From contig JAAALK010000081.1 of assembly GCA_019279435.1 (NCBI GenBank), forward strand, positions 26,748,457-26,812,456: a DNA stretch of 64,000 nt, written 5' to 3'. Every line of letters begins with the position of its first letter. Within the stretch, counting starts at the first letter, position 1. Positions 46,001 through 53,578 of this stretch are shown piece by piece. Origin of the DNA: Zizania palustris. Its lineage: Eukaryota; Streptophyta; Magnoliopsida; Poales; Poaceae. The notes beneath the pieces were generated by a model. The model did not search any database and was not told the DNA's origin. It saw nothing but the letters and a program-made list of their open reading frames with translations. Made by a program: the position numbers and the translations under genes.

Positions 46001-47629
46001 GCTGAGTATAATACATCTGTGTTAAATAGGTATGCCACATATGGTGTATGCTTTACCTATGGGGCCTTCTTCGCAATGAAGAGGATTAGTTGCTGCTGGG
46101 AGAACTTATGAGAACAGCCAGTCTATCAGGAATGGATGTGAATTCCTATTGTCAAAGCAATTTAGTGCAGGTGGATGGGGAGAGCACTATATTTCTACTG
46201 AAACAGAGGTAAATAATATCTTTGTTGTAGTTTTCCTTTCAGTATCATACAATTCTTACTTCTCAACATTGGCCTTGCCTTAGTTTAACTATAGAAACCA
46301 CCTAAAAGTTGTATTTTTCAAATAACCTTAAAGTTAATGATGCAACAGTTTTTCATCTGCATTTGTATAATAAAATAAAATTGGTCATATGAGTTTTGTT
46401 GGTGTTAGGAATATAGATTACTAGAACCCACATGAGACTAAAAAACAAGTTTAAGGACCATCAGTGTATTTTTCTCAAATTTTCCTATGATATGTGTGCA
46501 ATCTTGATTATGCAATCAAACAAGCCCCATTTTTTTACTTAACTTAGAATCTGTTGGACTATGGATAAAAGCCCCCACCTCTCCCACTATAACGTCTAGG
46601 TTTTATGGTTGGGTTAGCTAGGTGGGGTGAGCCTAACATGGTATCAGAGCCAAGGTCCTGGGTTCGAATCCCCTTGACCACGCATTTCCTCATTTTCGCC
46701 GCGTGATTTCCCTTGCGCCTATCTAGTGTGTTGAGACCTGTTGCGGGCTACGCCGGGCCTCTAGAACCTGCTGCGGGCTACGCCGGGCTCGCACGCCGTA
46801 GGGGAATGTTGGACTATGGATAAAAAGCCCCCACCTCTCCCACTATAACGCCTAGGTTTTATGGTTGGGTTGGCTAGGTGGGGTGAGCCTAACAGAATCA
46901 ACTACTACCAAAGTGAGGAGTTATCTAGGATTACATTAACCACAATTTATAATCTGAAATCGAACAGGCTTATGCTGATGCTGGGAGACCTCATGCAGTG
47001 AACACCGCTTGGGCAATGTTAGCTTTAATTTACTCTGGACAGGTTTGTTTGTCAATTGTTCATTCAAGTTGGTGTACTGATGTATGTATGGATATCTTGT
47101 CATAGTCGTGTGTTGTTTTTATTAACCACTATTGTTATGAACAGACCGAACGAGATCCAACACCATTATACCGTGCGGCAAGACAATTAATCAGCATGCA
47201 ACTTGAGACAGGAGAGTTCCCCCAACAGGTAAGTTTTGGGATGAGTATTAAATCTCCTGAATGCACAGTCTTACAAGGAGACTCTACAGTTTGGTTTGTC
47301 CAATTAGCAGATATTTGGTAATTAAATAAAAAGGAATAAACTTACACAATGTCATTGGAATATGTATACCACATCAAGATAACAGAATTGAAGTACAACT
47401 TATTGATAATGTCATTCAAATATGTCTACCAGCTCATACATTTGTGCAACTTGAAAGTTTATGTGAATACACAAACCGAGTCTTACTTGGTTTTCTTGGT
47501 TTTGGATTGAAGGAACATGTTGGGTGCTTCACTTCCAACTTTTTATTCAATTACCCGAACTATCGCAACTTGTTCCCTATTTGGGCTCTCGGAGAGTTCC
47601 GCCGCCGTCTTACTGCAAGCAAGGACTGA
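28028..47629 (+). CDS. OSC: Oxidosqualene cyclase (sterol/triterpene synthase), 18 exons
   Basis: Membrane-associated cyclase that folds 2,3-oxidosqualene into a sterol or triterpene skeleton. Exons: 28028-28234, 29391-29576, 32777-32866, 32972-33163, 33344-33428, 33732-33898, 34500-34688, 35224-35337, 40122-40244, 40320-40439, 41703-41801, 44452-44508, 45668-45714, 45793-45936, 46030-46208, 46968-47042, 47145-47228, 47513-47629. Phases join throughout, giving 757 codons, the usual family length. Visible landmarks are MWRLKIA at the start, WEFDPDAGTPEE, DGHWPGDYSG, NEDNGWG, FVGPITPT, YEDENTKYI, the catalytic DCTAE motif (exon 10), GGWGEHY and FPIWALGE near the end. The position usually reading MWCHCR or MWCYCR reads FWCIVR, so the product cannot be inferred. 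Exon 15 carries one extra base (46082), found independently by phase and by protein comparison. Introns 1 and 3 have GC donors. It resembles monocot-specific cyclases more than cycloartenol synthase. It is either a recent pseudogene or carries one sequence error. Confidence 0.92.
28235..28236 (+). other. Non-canonical GC splice donor, intron 1
   Basis: Exon 1 must end CTGCAG to join TATTCG of exon 2 (Gln then Tyr, as in other cyclases), and the next bases are GCACGC, not GT. The duplicate block shows the same GC at 24931-24932, so it is not a lone sequencing error. Confidence 0.7.
30351..30508. repeat. GGCGGAGC-type repeat, intron 2
   Basis: Second-copy equivalent of 26751-26910, with cagtggcggagcta at the left and gctccgcccctg at the right. 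Confidence 0.65.
30915..31200. mobile_element. MITE-like repeat ending GGAGATGCTC
   Basis: Left end ttagagcatgagatg, right end ctcttggagatgctc; AT-rich interior with 'ttaggatatataa' and 'gatttaggaaatggtttagga'. It lies back to back with the MITE at 31201. The terminal word GAGCATCTCC is widespread in grass MITEs. Confidence 0.4.
31201..31550. mobile_element. MITE with TAAGAGCATCTCCATT ends (intron 2)
   Basis: Left end taagagcatctccattatac and the reverse complement of the right end (taagagcatctctattgtac) match over about 30 bp, and both continue into 'ttgctat'. The interior consists of repeated 'atagcaagt' / 'acttgct' words in both orientations, giving a long fold-back. It is non-coding. Confidence 0.75.
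31740..31975. repeat. GC-rich insert with (GCGCCC)n
   Basis: GC-rich island inside intron 2 with a hexamer run of type cgcgcccgcgcccgcg near 31928-31951. It reads open in several frames because of composition; no protein family is recognised. Confidence 0.5.
32867..32868 (+). other. Non-canonical GC splice donor, intron 3
   Basis: Exon 3 ends with codons for YIYNHQ, which must join NEDNGWG in exon 4 (a block conserved in the family). The boundary reads CATCAG followed by GCATGC, so the donor is GC. Intron 3 is only 105 bp. Confidence 0.7.
34147..34410. mobile_element. MITE with 34-bp inverted ends, left end doubled (intron 6)
   Basis: The unit gcattagtccataggggaag...ctgtgcacatag is present twice in tandem at the left (34147-34182, 34185-34220) and once inverted at the right (34374-34407). 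It is non-coding and lies wholly inside intron 6. Confidence 0.65.
34892..35129. mobile_element. CACTA-type remnant (intron 7)
   Basis: Ends with ggttctgtggtagtg, which reads in reverse CACTACCACAGAACC, a CACTA-type terminus. The left part repeats 'atcagtgtcggtt' (34907, 34987) and inverted 'aaccgacacc', the style of CACTA subterminal repeats. The left terminus is only approximately cactgatat. It is non-coding. Confidence 0.55.
35795..37286 (-). mobile_element. Ty3/gypsy-like deletion derivative (intron 8)
   Basis: Direct terminal repeats at 35795-36106 and 37077-37286 (the right copy lacks about 100 bp). On the minus strand the upstream LTR ends TATCA and is followed by tttggtattagagcc (37055-37075), a primer-binding site for initiator tRNA-Met with one change. 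A gag-like start follows, and just before the downstream LTR there is a polyprotein-tail-like stretch (RVTQRFPAVQLTDELFVGEE). Protease, reverse transcriptase and integrase are absent, so the element is internally deleted. Confidence 0.75.
36628..37074 (-). pseudogene. Gag-like N-terminal remnant of the gypsy derivative
   Basis: Minus-strand frame containing MSVDEKLDFLMASVVWLMDQ and then DAHDRRLAQLEKIL, a predicted coiled coil of the type found at the beginning of gag in many grass Ty3/gypsy elements. It then becomes Gly-rich and loses similarity where the deletion begins. Not a host gene. Confidence 0.6.
38001..39449 (+). mobile_element. Small LTR retrotransposon, 5-bp duplication TAGGC (intron 8)
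   Basis: The element starts TGTTGGAAATAATCTTGACT and ends gcagctccaaca, flanked by TAGGC on both sides (37996-38000, 39450-39454). A 3' LTR of 444 bp starts at 39006 after a purine-rich tract (attaggagggaaat). The matching 5' LTR is recognisable for only about 28 bp before diverging. No gag-pol remains. A LINE tail is nested inside at 38369-38944. Confidence 0.7.
38369..38944 (+). mobile_element. LINE 3' fragment, 15-bp duplication AATAATAATGGTGCG
   Basis: Flanked by perfect copies of AATAATAATGGTGCG (38354-38368, 38945-38959). It encodes the end of LINE ORF2 (for example LILTGAWSIWLHRNNCIFRQ at about 38568-38627, stop at 38745) and finishes taggagcctctcctgctgg, the same 3' end as the LINE at 8727-13691. 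It inserted after the LTR element that contains it. Confidence 0.85.
39455..40121. other. Rest of intron 8, nothing recognised
   Basis: AT-rich sequence up to the ttatag acceptor of exon 9. No terminal repeats or coding similarity seen. Confidence 0.5.
40575..41170. other. GC-rich insert in intron 10, origin unknown
   Basis: Pyrimidine- and GC-rich block (ctgccgccacctgtctg...) followed by 'ccctaggaagctaggtgttag' and 'cctaggaaacgctgacaccca', short words in inverted relation. It looks like an inserted element or captured sequence. Short open frames exist but no family is recognised. Confidence 0.35.
42229..43490 (+). mobile_element. LTR retrotransposon deletion derivative (intron 11)
   Basis: A 355-bp LTR (42229-42583) starts TGTCATGGGCTG and ends AACCCATGACA, and is followed by ttggtatcaaaac, a decayed initiator-tRNA primer-binding site. 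The internal part has a degenerate gag-like frame (42708-43058) and a polyprotein tail (HLKDELLKRRDVV). A purine tract aaaaggagggatgtag precedes a truncated 3' LTR at 43402 that begins TGTCATGGGCTATGGGCC. Most of gag-pol is gone and the 3' LTR decays by about 43490. Confidence 0.75.
44643..45343 (+). mobile_element. Copia-like 5' fragment: short LTR, primer site and gag start (intron 12)
   Basis: A 118-bp LTR (44643-44760) starts TGTTAGAGTGTGTG and ends cttcca/ttca, and is followed directly by a perfect TGGTATCAGAGCC primer-binding site. The next ATG (44834) opens a Pro/Ala/Gly-rich frame of 169 codons with repeated LPPPG(S/F)DAGA units, the low-complexity start typical of copia-like gag in grasses. 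The element stops abruptly at about 45343 without a 3' LTR. Confidence 0.65.
46552..46894 (+). mobile_element. Intact TRIM/SMART element, duplication GAATC (intron 15)
   Basis: Two near-identical LTRs of 87-88 bp (46552-46638, 46807-46894), each starting TGTTGGACTATGG and ending GAGCCTAACA. A perfect TGGTATCAGAGCC primer-binding site follows the first, and a short purine tract (aggggaa) precedes the second. GAATC flanks both sides (46547-46551, 46895-46899). At 343 bp it cannot code for anything. The internal domain has a tandem pair of 'cctg(t/c)tgcgggctacgccgggc' words and a GGTTCGAATCC block. Confidence 0.9.
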
Positions 47630-48080
47630 AGTATGAGATGACAATCCACCGTACATTTGTGCTCTACAAGTTAAATTGTGCAATTATTGAATGGTGAAAT
47701 ATTGAAGCAGATCTCAAATTATCTGCAATGTTGCGGCAAATATTTTGCAAAGCTAGTGTTATCCTAGAAAGCTTGTCAAATCAAGCACCAAACCAAAGCG
47801 GTATGTATCGTACCATGGTTGTAGCTCTAAAATAAATACTTTCCTACTGTCACAAACTGAATTTTCCTATGGACATCTTTAATACCACTACAGAATTTCT
47901 AGTTTGCCAAAGCTATGACACTTAGCTCTGCAAACAGCTTGTTGCAGTTCAAAGAGGTTATCTGATGTTTTAATTTGGATTTTTTGACTTCAAATAGATA
48001 TACACACACATGTAATGACACTCTTTCCAAATTGAAGGGATAAAAATGCTCCTTCCATCATAATATGTGCTTCCTTTTCT
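47630..48080 (+). other. 3' flank of the cyclase gene, shared with the minus-strand copy
   Basis: Probable 3' UTR and downstream DNA. It is the inverted counterpart of 8003-8389. No obvious single polyadenylation signal was chosen; aaaataaatac near 47830 is a candidate region. Confidence 0.6.
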
Positions 48081-49275
48081 ATAAAACTACACCTATGCTT
48101 TCAACACTTCGTTCCACTAGGTATGACCATCCAAAAATATTTTTTTGATAATGGAAGTCTTTATTAAACTTAGTTAATTACATCAAGAAGATATAATTGT
48201 TCTAAGAACACTTCCGTCCTCTGCATAGATAAGATGCACATAGCCAAAAACCATTAAAAAATGAAAATATGAAAATCAAGGGCCATCAATTGTAAGGCTA
48301 GATTGCTATCCATGTGTCTGGATAAAACACTCCCTGACCATTTGCTCCGATTGTTGACATGTCACAATAACTAAATCATGCATGGCTGACTTTTTCATAA
48401 TAGTCCAAAATGTTATGATTTTTGACAAAAGATATATATTTTCCTCTTTACAGGTTATATCCAAAAATATATGAGTTCACATTATAAATTATGGATTGAC
48501 ATGATTAGGTTACTTAATGAATGACAGAATGCAAGGAAGATCAATACATTAGCTGAGTATATGCGGAGAAAGGAAGAATACGTTTCTAGAAATCCTAAAG
48601 TAGACAAAATGCTCTAAGTGCAGATGTGACAATCGATGCTAGCTAACAACGTCCTTTGGAGGAGAGATCAAGGAAAGAAGATTCTTTCTAGGTATCTGTT
48701 TCAAAAAAATTTACAAAATTAGTTTCTTTCGACCATTCAAATGTCGACGAACAGATGGGGGCACCAGCACACGAGCTTGCATGAGGAATAGAAGAGATGG
48801 TAGAAGCCACGCATGCATATATGAGGAGAAGAGAGTACGTTGGCTACGAGGGCGTGCATGACTGTCGACCATTCAACGGTCGAGAGAAGTATATATTTTT
48901 TTCAATGATATAACCGTTCAATTGTCGTCGAAGTATAGTTTTATAATTTTTTGAAATAGTTATCTAGAAATGCAATTTTATGAAAAAAATATTGTTTATG
49001 GTCAAGTCCCCTCGACTTACTAACAATGTTTTTCGGAACATATGATGATTTGCCACTGACTATAAGTGACTTTATTTTTTTCATTCTAATCCATGTATTA
49101 TTAACTTAAATTTTTTCGCATTTATATGTTATTATTACGGAGTAATAATATAACTAAGACAATCATCTTAAAAGTCATAAATTACCATTTTTTTTATGTT
49201 TTTAAGTAAATCAGAAGCTAATCCCAGTGCCATCTGACATGTCCACACGAACACAAAAGTTTAACTACTTGCTAT
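48081..49275. other. Intergenic, possible reverse-oriented retroelement tail
   Basis: The stretch 48138-48330 starts with a T-run and, in reverse, ends 'gtttaataaagacttccattatc' then A-rich, the look of a retroelement 3' end on the minus strand. The rest holds three short 'cgaccattcaa(a/c)(t/g)gtcg' inverted words (48730, 48866, 48912). No gene seen. Confidence 0.35.
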
Positions 49276-49990
49276 TCTAAAAAATGACACCTCTTCAAAT
49301 GTCACTCTCTTCATTGCAATTAATTTTTTATCACCCTTTAACATGTACAAGCTCATTTTTTTTGTCATTTTGCAACCCAAACGTGCCAACTCACCAGTCA
49401 TGTCACCGTCTGTTTCCTGCCGTCGCTTGCTCCTTGCTCACCATTGTCACCACACGCTTGCCGACACACCTGAACACCGTTGCCGCTACACGCTCGCCGT
49501 TCGCCATCTCGCCCCACTTCCAAACATCCCGCCGCCCCGCCGCACTCAGTCCGCTCCCAGGCGCCCCACCGTGCTCGATCCGCTCCTAGGCATCTCGTCA
49601 CCGCTATCGCACTCGCTGCGGGCGCACGCGTGCGACAGCGACGACGAACAAGGATCGGGCGACGACAGGGAGCAGGCGGTGGTGCTGGCTGGCGGTGACG
49701 CTGAAGGGCGGCAGAATGGAGCAGTCGACGGCTGCCAATGCTAAGAAGATGAACGGCGAGCGTGTAGCGGTGCTGGCAAGCAGGTGCGACGACGAGCGTG
49801 TGTGGCGACATCGGGCAAGGAGCGAGCGACGATAGGAAGCAGGCGGTGACGTGGCAAAAACAATGACGTAGTCATTGTGAGTTGATATATTTAGGCCACA
49901 AAGTGACAAAAAAATAAGCATCCACATTAAAGGGTGATAAAAAATTAATCATGATAAAAAGAATATAATTTAAAGATGTGTTGTTCTAGA
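49276..49990. mobile_element. Long-TIR MULE-like element with GC-rich interior (possible Pack-MULE)
   Basis: About 110 bp at the left (49276-49385) and right (49880-49990) are inverted repeats, including a perfect run attaattttttatcaccctt. The interior 49390-49860 is GC-rich and open in several frames, unlike the AT-rich ends. That combination fits a Mutator-like element that has picked up genic DNA. The captured source is not recognised and no 9-bp duplication is clear. Confidence 0.55.
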
Positions 49991-50254
49991 GTGATAAATA
50001 ATTAAATTTATGAACTTTTGAAACCGGAAAAAAGATTTATTTCCAGCTCTATCAGTCAACTAACTGAAAACGACCCACAATGATTGATTGATTGACCATG
50101 ATCGTGATTCGTGATGCATGAGCTCCCCTCGCGTTCATACTCCGCACAGTGCTGTGCTGTCACTCACAGTCAATCAACCCCAGCAAGGTGCAAGGGCAAC
50201 GCCAATCCTCTCCAAACGGCGACGTCCCAGCTACCCTATCGCCATCATTCTACC

Positions 50255-52776
50255 ATGTCTACAAGAAGCAGCAGCGGTGGCCCGCGGATCTGCACCTCGC
50301 TCGCCGTCCTAGCGCTCGCCCTCGCCCTCGTCTCCTTCCTCTCCCTCCGCAAGGCGGCGCCGCCGCCCGGCATGGCCGACGACCTGCCCGCCTCCGTCCA
50401 CGACATCACCGTCAAGGTAGCTCGCGCGCTTCGCCGTGGGAAATCTGCCCGGTGTTTCGCTATTCGCTTTCTTCTCTCTCTCTCTTTTTTTTAATGCTGT
50501 CTCGTACTCTCGTGGTGTCTTGAAAGGATCGCGGTTCTTTGGGCCATCTTAGTTTAGTTGGGGGTAATTGTTAATCTGCGCTGGGGTGATGGAATCGTTG
50601 GCCCTGGTTGATCCTTTTTATCGTGGAAACTTCAATTCTTGGAGGAATTGGATCATGGAAGGATGGGAAGGTGGATTTCTGGTGAAGTCTGTTGCTGTCT
50701 CTGTAAAGATGAACTTTTTGGATATGTTTGTGTCACAAAGTAGACATTTTTGTATCAAATTTTGCTGTCATAGTTACTAGTTAGATGTGAAGATTACTTT
50801 ACAATCAAAATTTATTCTCTTGGCATATCACTGTCTGGTGAGATGGCATCAGCTCTAACAGGAGGAACTTTCATATTGTTATCTAAAAAAAAGGAACTTT
50901 CATGTTACCAATGTTATTACTGGTAGTTGATTCAACATGAATTATGATTCTGCTATCAACTACGACCAAGCTTCTATCTTTCTGAGAATTCAGTGGAACA
51001 ATGATTCATGTGTTCCTGTATAATTTGTCATGTTTGGTATACTTTCTTCTCTGTTTTATCGATTCGTCTGTCAGCTGATGTTTGATTCGAATTTTCCAAA
51101 GGATATACAGGGAAATGATGTAAAGCTGAGCGAGTATGCCGGGAAAGTTCTTCTTATTGTTAACGTGGCTTCAAAATGGTACTTCTTAGTTTTGTAACAG
51201 ACCTAAGATATTAGTTTCATATCCTCCATGTTGTGAATTCTTGCGAATAGTTGTCAAGTGTGTCCAAGGATTAATTCATTAAGGTGAGCTGAACTTGTCA
51301 AACTATCGATTCTTTTTCAATGACTTGTATTTGCGTGCTTGTAACATATATGTGAGCTTTATTAGCATTAGACCTCACAAATTTTGTCAAACATAAAATT
51401 CATTGAACTCCAAATACTTGTTTCACTGTTGGTCTTTTCACTGCGACTTTTCTATAGATACATCGAAGTTCATCAGAAATAGATTGCATGAAATCATGCT
51501 TTGTCCCCAAATATAATGTGTATATGAATGTTTGTGATTCGCTAGCTAATGCTTATTTTTCTTTAGTGGATTAACAAATTCCAATTACAAGGAGTTGAAT
51601 GTCTTGTATGAGAAGTACAGAGAAAAAGGTATGCTAATTACCCCTATTTGAAAGTTCAATGCTGATTCACTCAGTCAGAAAAGATGTTTAATTACATTTA
51701 ATTCTACTCTGTTCTTTTAAAATTGGCATCCAGGCTTTCAGATACTGGCATTTCCATGCAACCAATTTGCTGGTCAAGAACCTGGCAGCAATGAAGAGAT
51801 CGAGCAGACAGTTTGTACCAGATTCAAAGCAGAATTTCCTATTTTTGACAAGGTTTTGCTTCCAATTTTCCATTAAATCTGTTGTTATTATGAAACCTGG
51901 CAGCAATTTTGTACCAGATCCAATTGTTTTTAGAGATTTGTGCTCTTACTATTATAATTATGCAATCCACTTAATGCTGATTTCTTGCCTATCAATCTAA
52001 GCCAATTATTATGCCTTCCTCGCCAATAGTTTTGGTTCAATCAAATATTTATTTAAATGTGTCTAATTATAACAAAAATCTGATTGTAACTGTTCACTTT
52101 CTCTCATGGAGATATCCAATTAAATTAGTTATCATAACTGGCATGCAATTTGAAGAATTGTCGTAGACTGTGCTTTAGTTAAAAGAGTGTTAGTGTGCTA
52201 CTTATTATTGAGGTGTATTGTATAAACTAACCAGTTCACCGAAAACCGTAAGCTATTAGCGAAATACACACAATATACATCAACCCTTGTGTTTGTGTAT
52301 ATCCTCTCATGGTGGTATTATGCTGTTGTAATGTGGATTATTTGCTACAGCAAAGAGACATTTCTTTATTCCACTGTACAAACTTGGTAGAGTACTTCAG
52401 ACTCTTGCTGCATTGTGAAAAATACACATCTGTTGAGGTACATGCAAACTGAAATACTTGTCAATTTGTGTAGATTGATGTTAACGGAAAGGAGGCTGCA
52501 CCGCTATACAAGTTCCTGAAATCACAGAAAGGTGGATTCCTCAGTGATGGCATCAAATGGAACTTCACAAAGTTTCTCGTAAATAAAGATGGCAAGGTTG
52601 TCGAGCGGTATGCTCCGACAACATCTCCATTAAAGATTCAGGTTTGTTTCCTCTATCAAACAGTGTAACAACTGTGTTTTTTCGATTCTTTATGAGCTGA
52701 TACACTAATGTTCTCATGGATGCTCTCTTGATCCCTTATGCAGAATGATATCCAGAAGTTGCTTGGAGCTTCATAA
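50255..52776 (+). CDS. GPX5: Glutathione peroxidase (thioredoxin-type), six exons
   Basis: Reduces hydrogen and lipid hydroperoxides using thioredoxin. Exons: 50255-50416, 51102-51178, 51567-51628, 51734-51852, 52474-52641, 52744-52776, giving 206 residues. The first 35 residues include a hydrophobic stretch (SLAVLALALALVSFLSL), a membrane anchor or targeting signal. The peroxidatic Cys lies in ASKCGLTN, its TG|T codon split by intron 2. Gln is in FAGQEPG and Trp in IKWNFTKF, completing the usual active site. A further Cys in TVCTRFK is the plant resolving Cys. An in-frame ATG at 50111 exists but would add 48 unrelated residues, so 50255 is preferred. All donors are GT. The paralogue number is from memory of a rice GPX next to an oxidosqualene cyclase and is tentative; the family call is firm. 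Confidence 0.95.
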
Positions 52777-53573
52777 CTTGGCAACATGGACTACACTCGC
52801 TTATGCCGTCTCATGTATGATTGGTTCGAAATAATATGCTTGCACATGTAATATTTTGTAATGCACTAGCATTGCGCCTTTAGTTAAAATGTCTGTTTAT
52901 AAGAAATGTGGTGTGCCTTTGTTAAAAGGAGGAACAAATGGGTGCACCTATCCAACCAGCACTGAAATTCTAGATTTGGCCCTTGAATGCATGTACCCTG
53001 AATTGGAAGTCACAAGTGCTAAATCGAGGATTTCAACCCAAGCTGTCAATTCCATGCTGGTACTCGAATGGCCGTTATACGGTACATATTAAGTGGTGTA
53101 TCTCCATGTGTCTGTCTGTTAATCTACCTGGGATTGAAGGACCATAATTACATTAGTATAGAGACAGTCATCTGTAAGATGAAATCTAATTAAGGGGAAA
53201 AAAACACCTTACCAAGAACTGGTCTTTATGATTCTTTAGCAAAGGATGCTCCAAAGATGGATGTGATTTCAAATTAACACAGGCAAAGGTTTGTATGCTA
53301 TTATATTATAACTCGGCCTATGTTGTCTCAACACAGCAGGTTTTAACTTCTGGTAAAGGAGGGATGAACTCTTTGCTTAGCTTGTTTGGGCTTGAAAGAC
53401 TTTGAAGTAGAAGAAGACGATGTATCCGCTTGATACTCTACGGCTGCTTTTGTAGCCAGTAATAAAGCAGAGAGATTTCATAGCCAAATTTAGTATGTTC
53501 ACAATTGGATTTGATAAAAACCTATCCTGCAAACACTTCTCAGAAGATTCAGCTATTGAAGAGCAGGAAAATA
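52777..53573. other. Peroxidase 3' flank and intergenic DNA
   Basis: Probable 3' UTR to about 52880 (taatattttgtaatgc), then unremarkable sequence. The short frame at 52889-53092 has no recognisable similarity and is not called. Confidence 0.5.
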
Positions 53574-53578
53574 AGGTT

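Noticed and set aside
46639..46690. A tRNA gene suggested by TGGTATCAGAGCC and GGTTCGAATCC
   Set aside because: No complete cloverleaf can be drawn; the first motif is the retroelement primer-binding site. Kept only as a finding about pol III-like boxes.
50111..50254. Upstream in-frame ATG of the peroxidase
   Set aside because: Would add 48 residues unlike any known transit peptide. The ATG at 50255 gives a compact anchor followed by the family core.
52889..53092. Short frame downstream of the peroxidase
   Set aside because: 67 codons with no similarity, no splice context and no conserved start.
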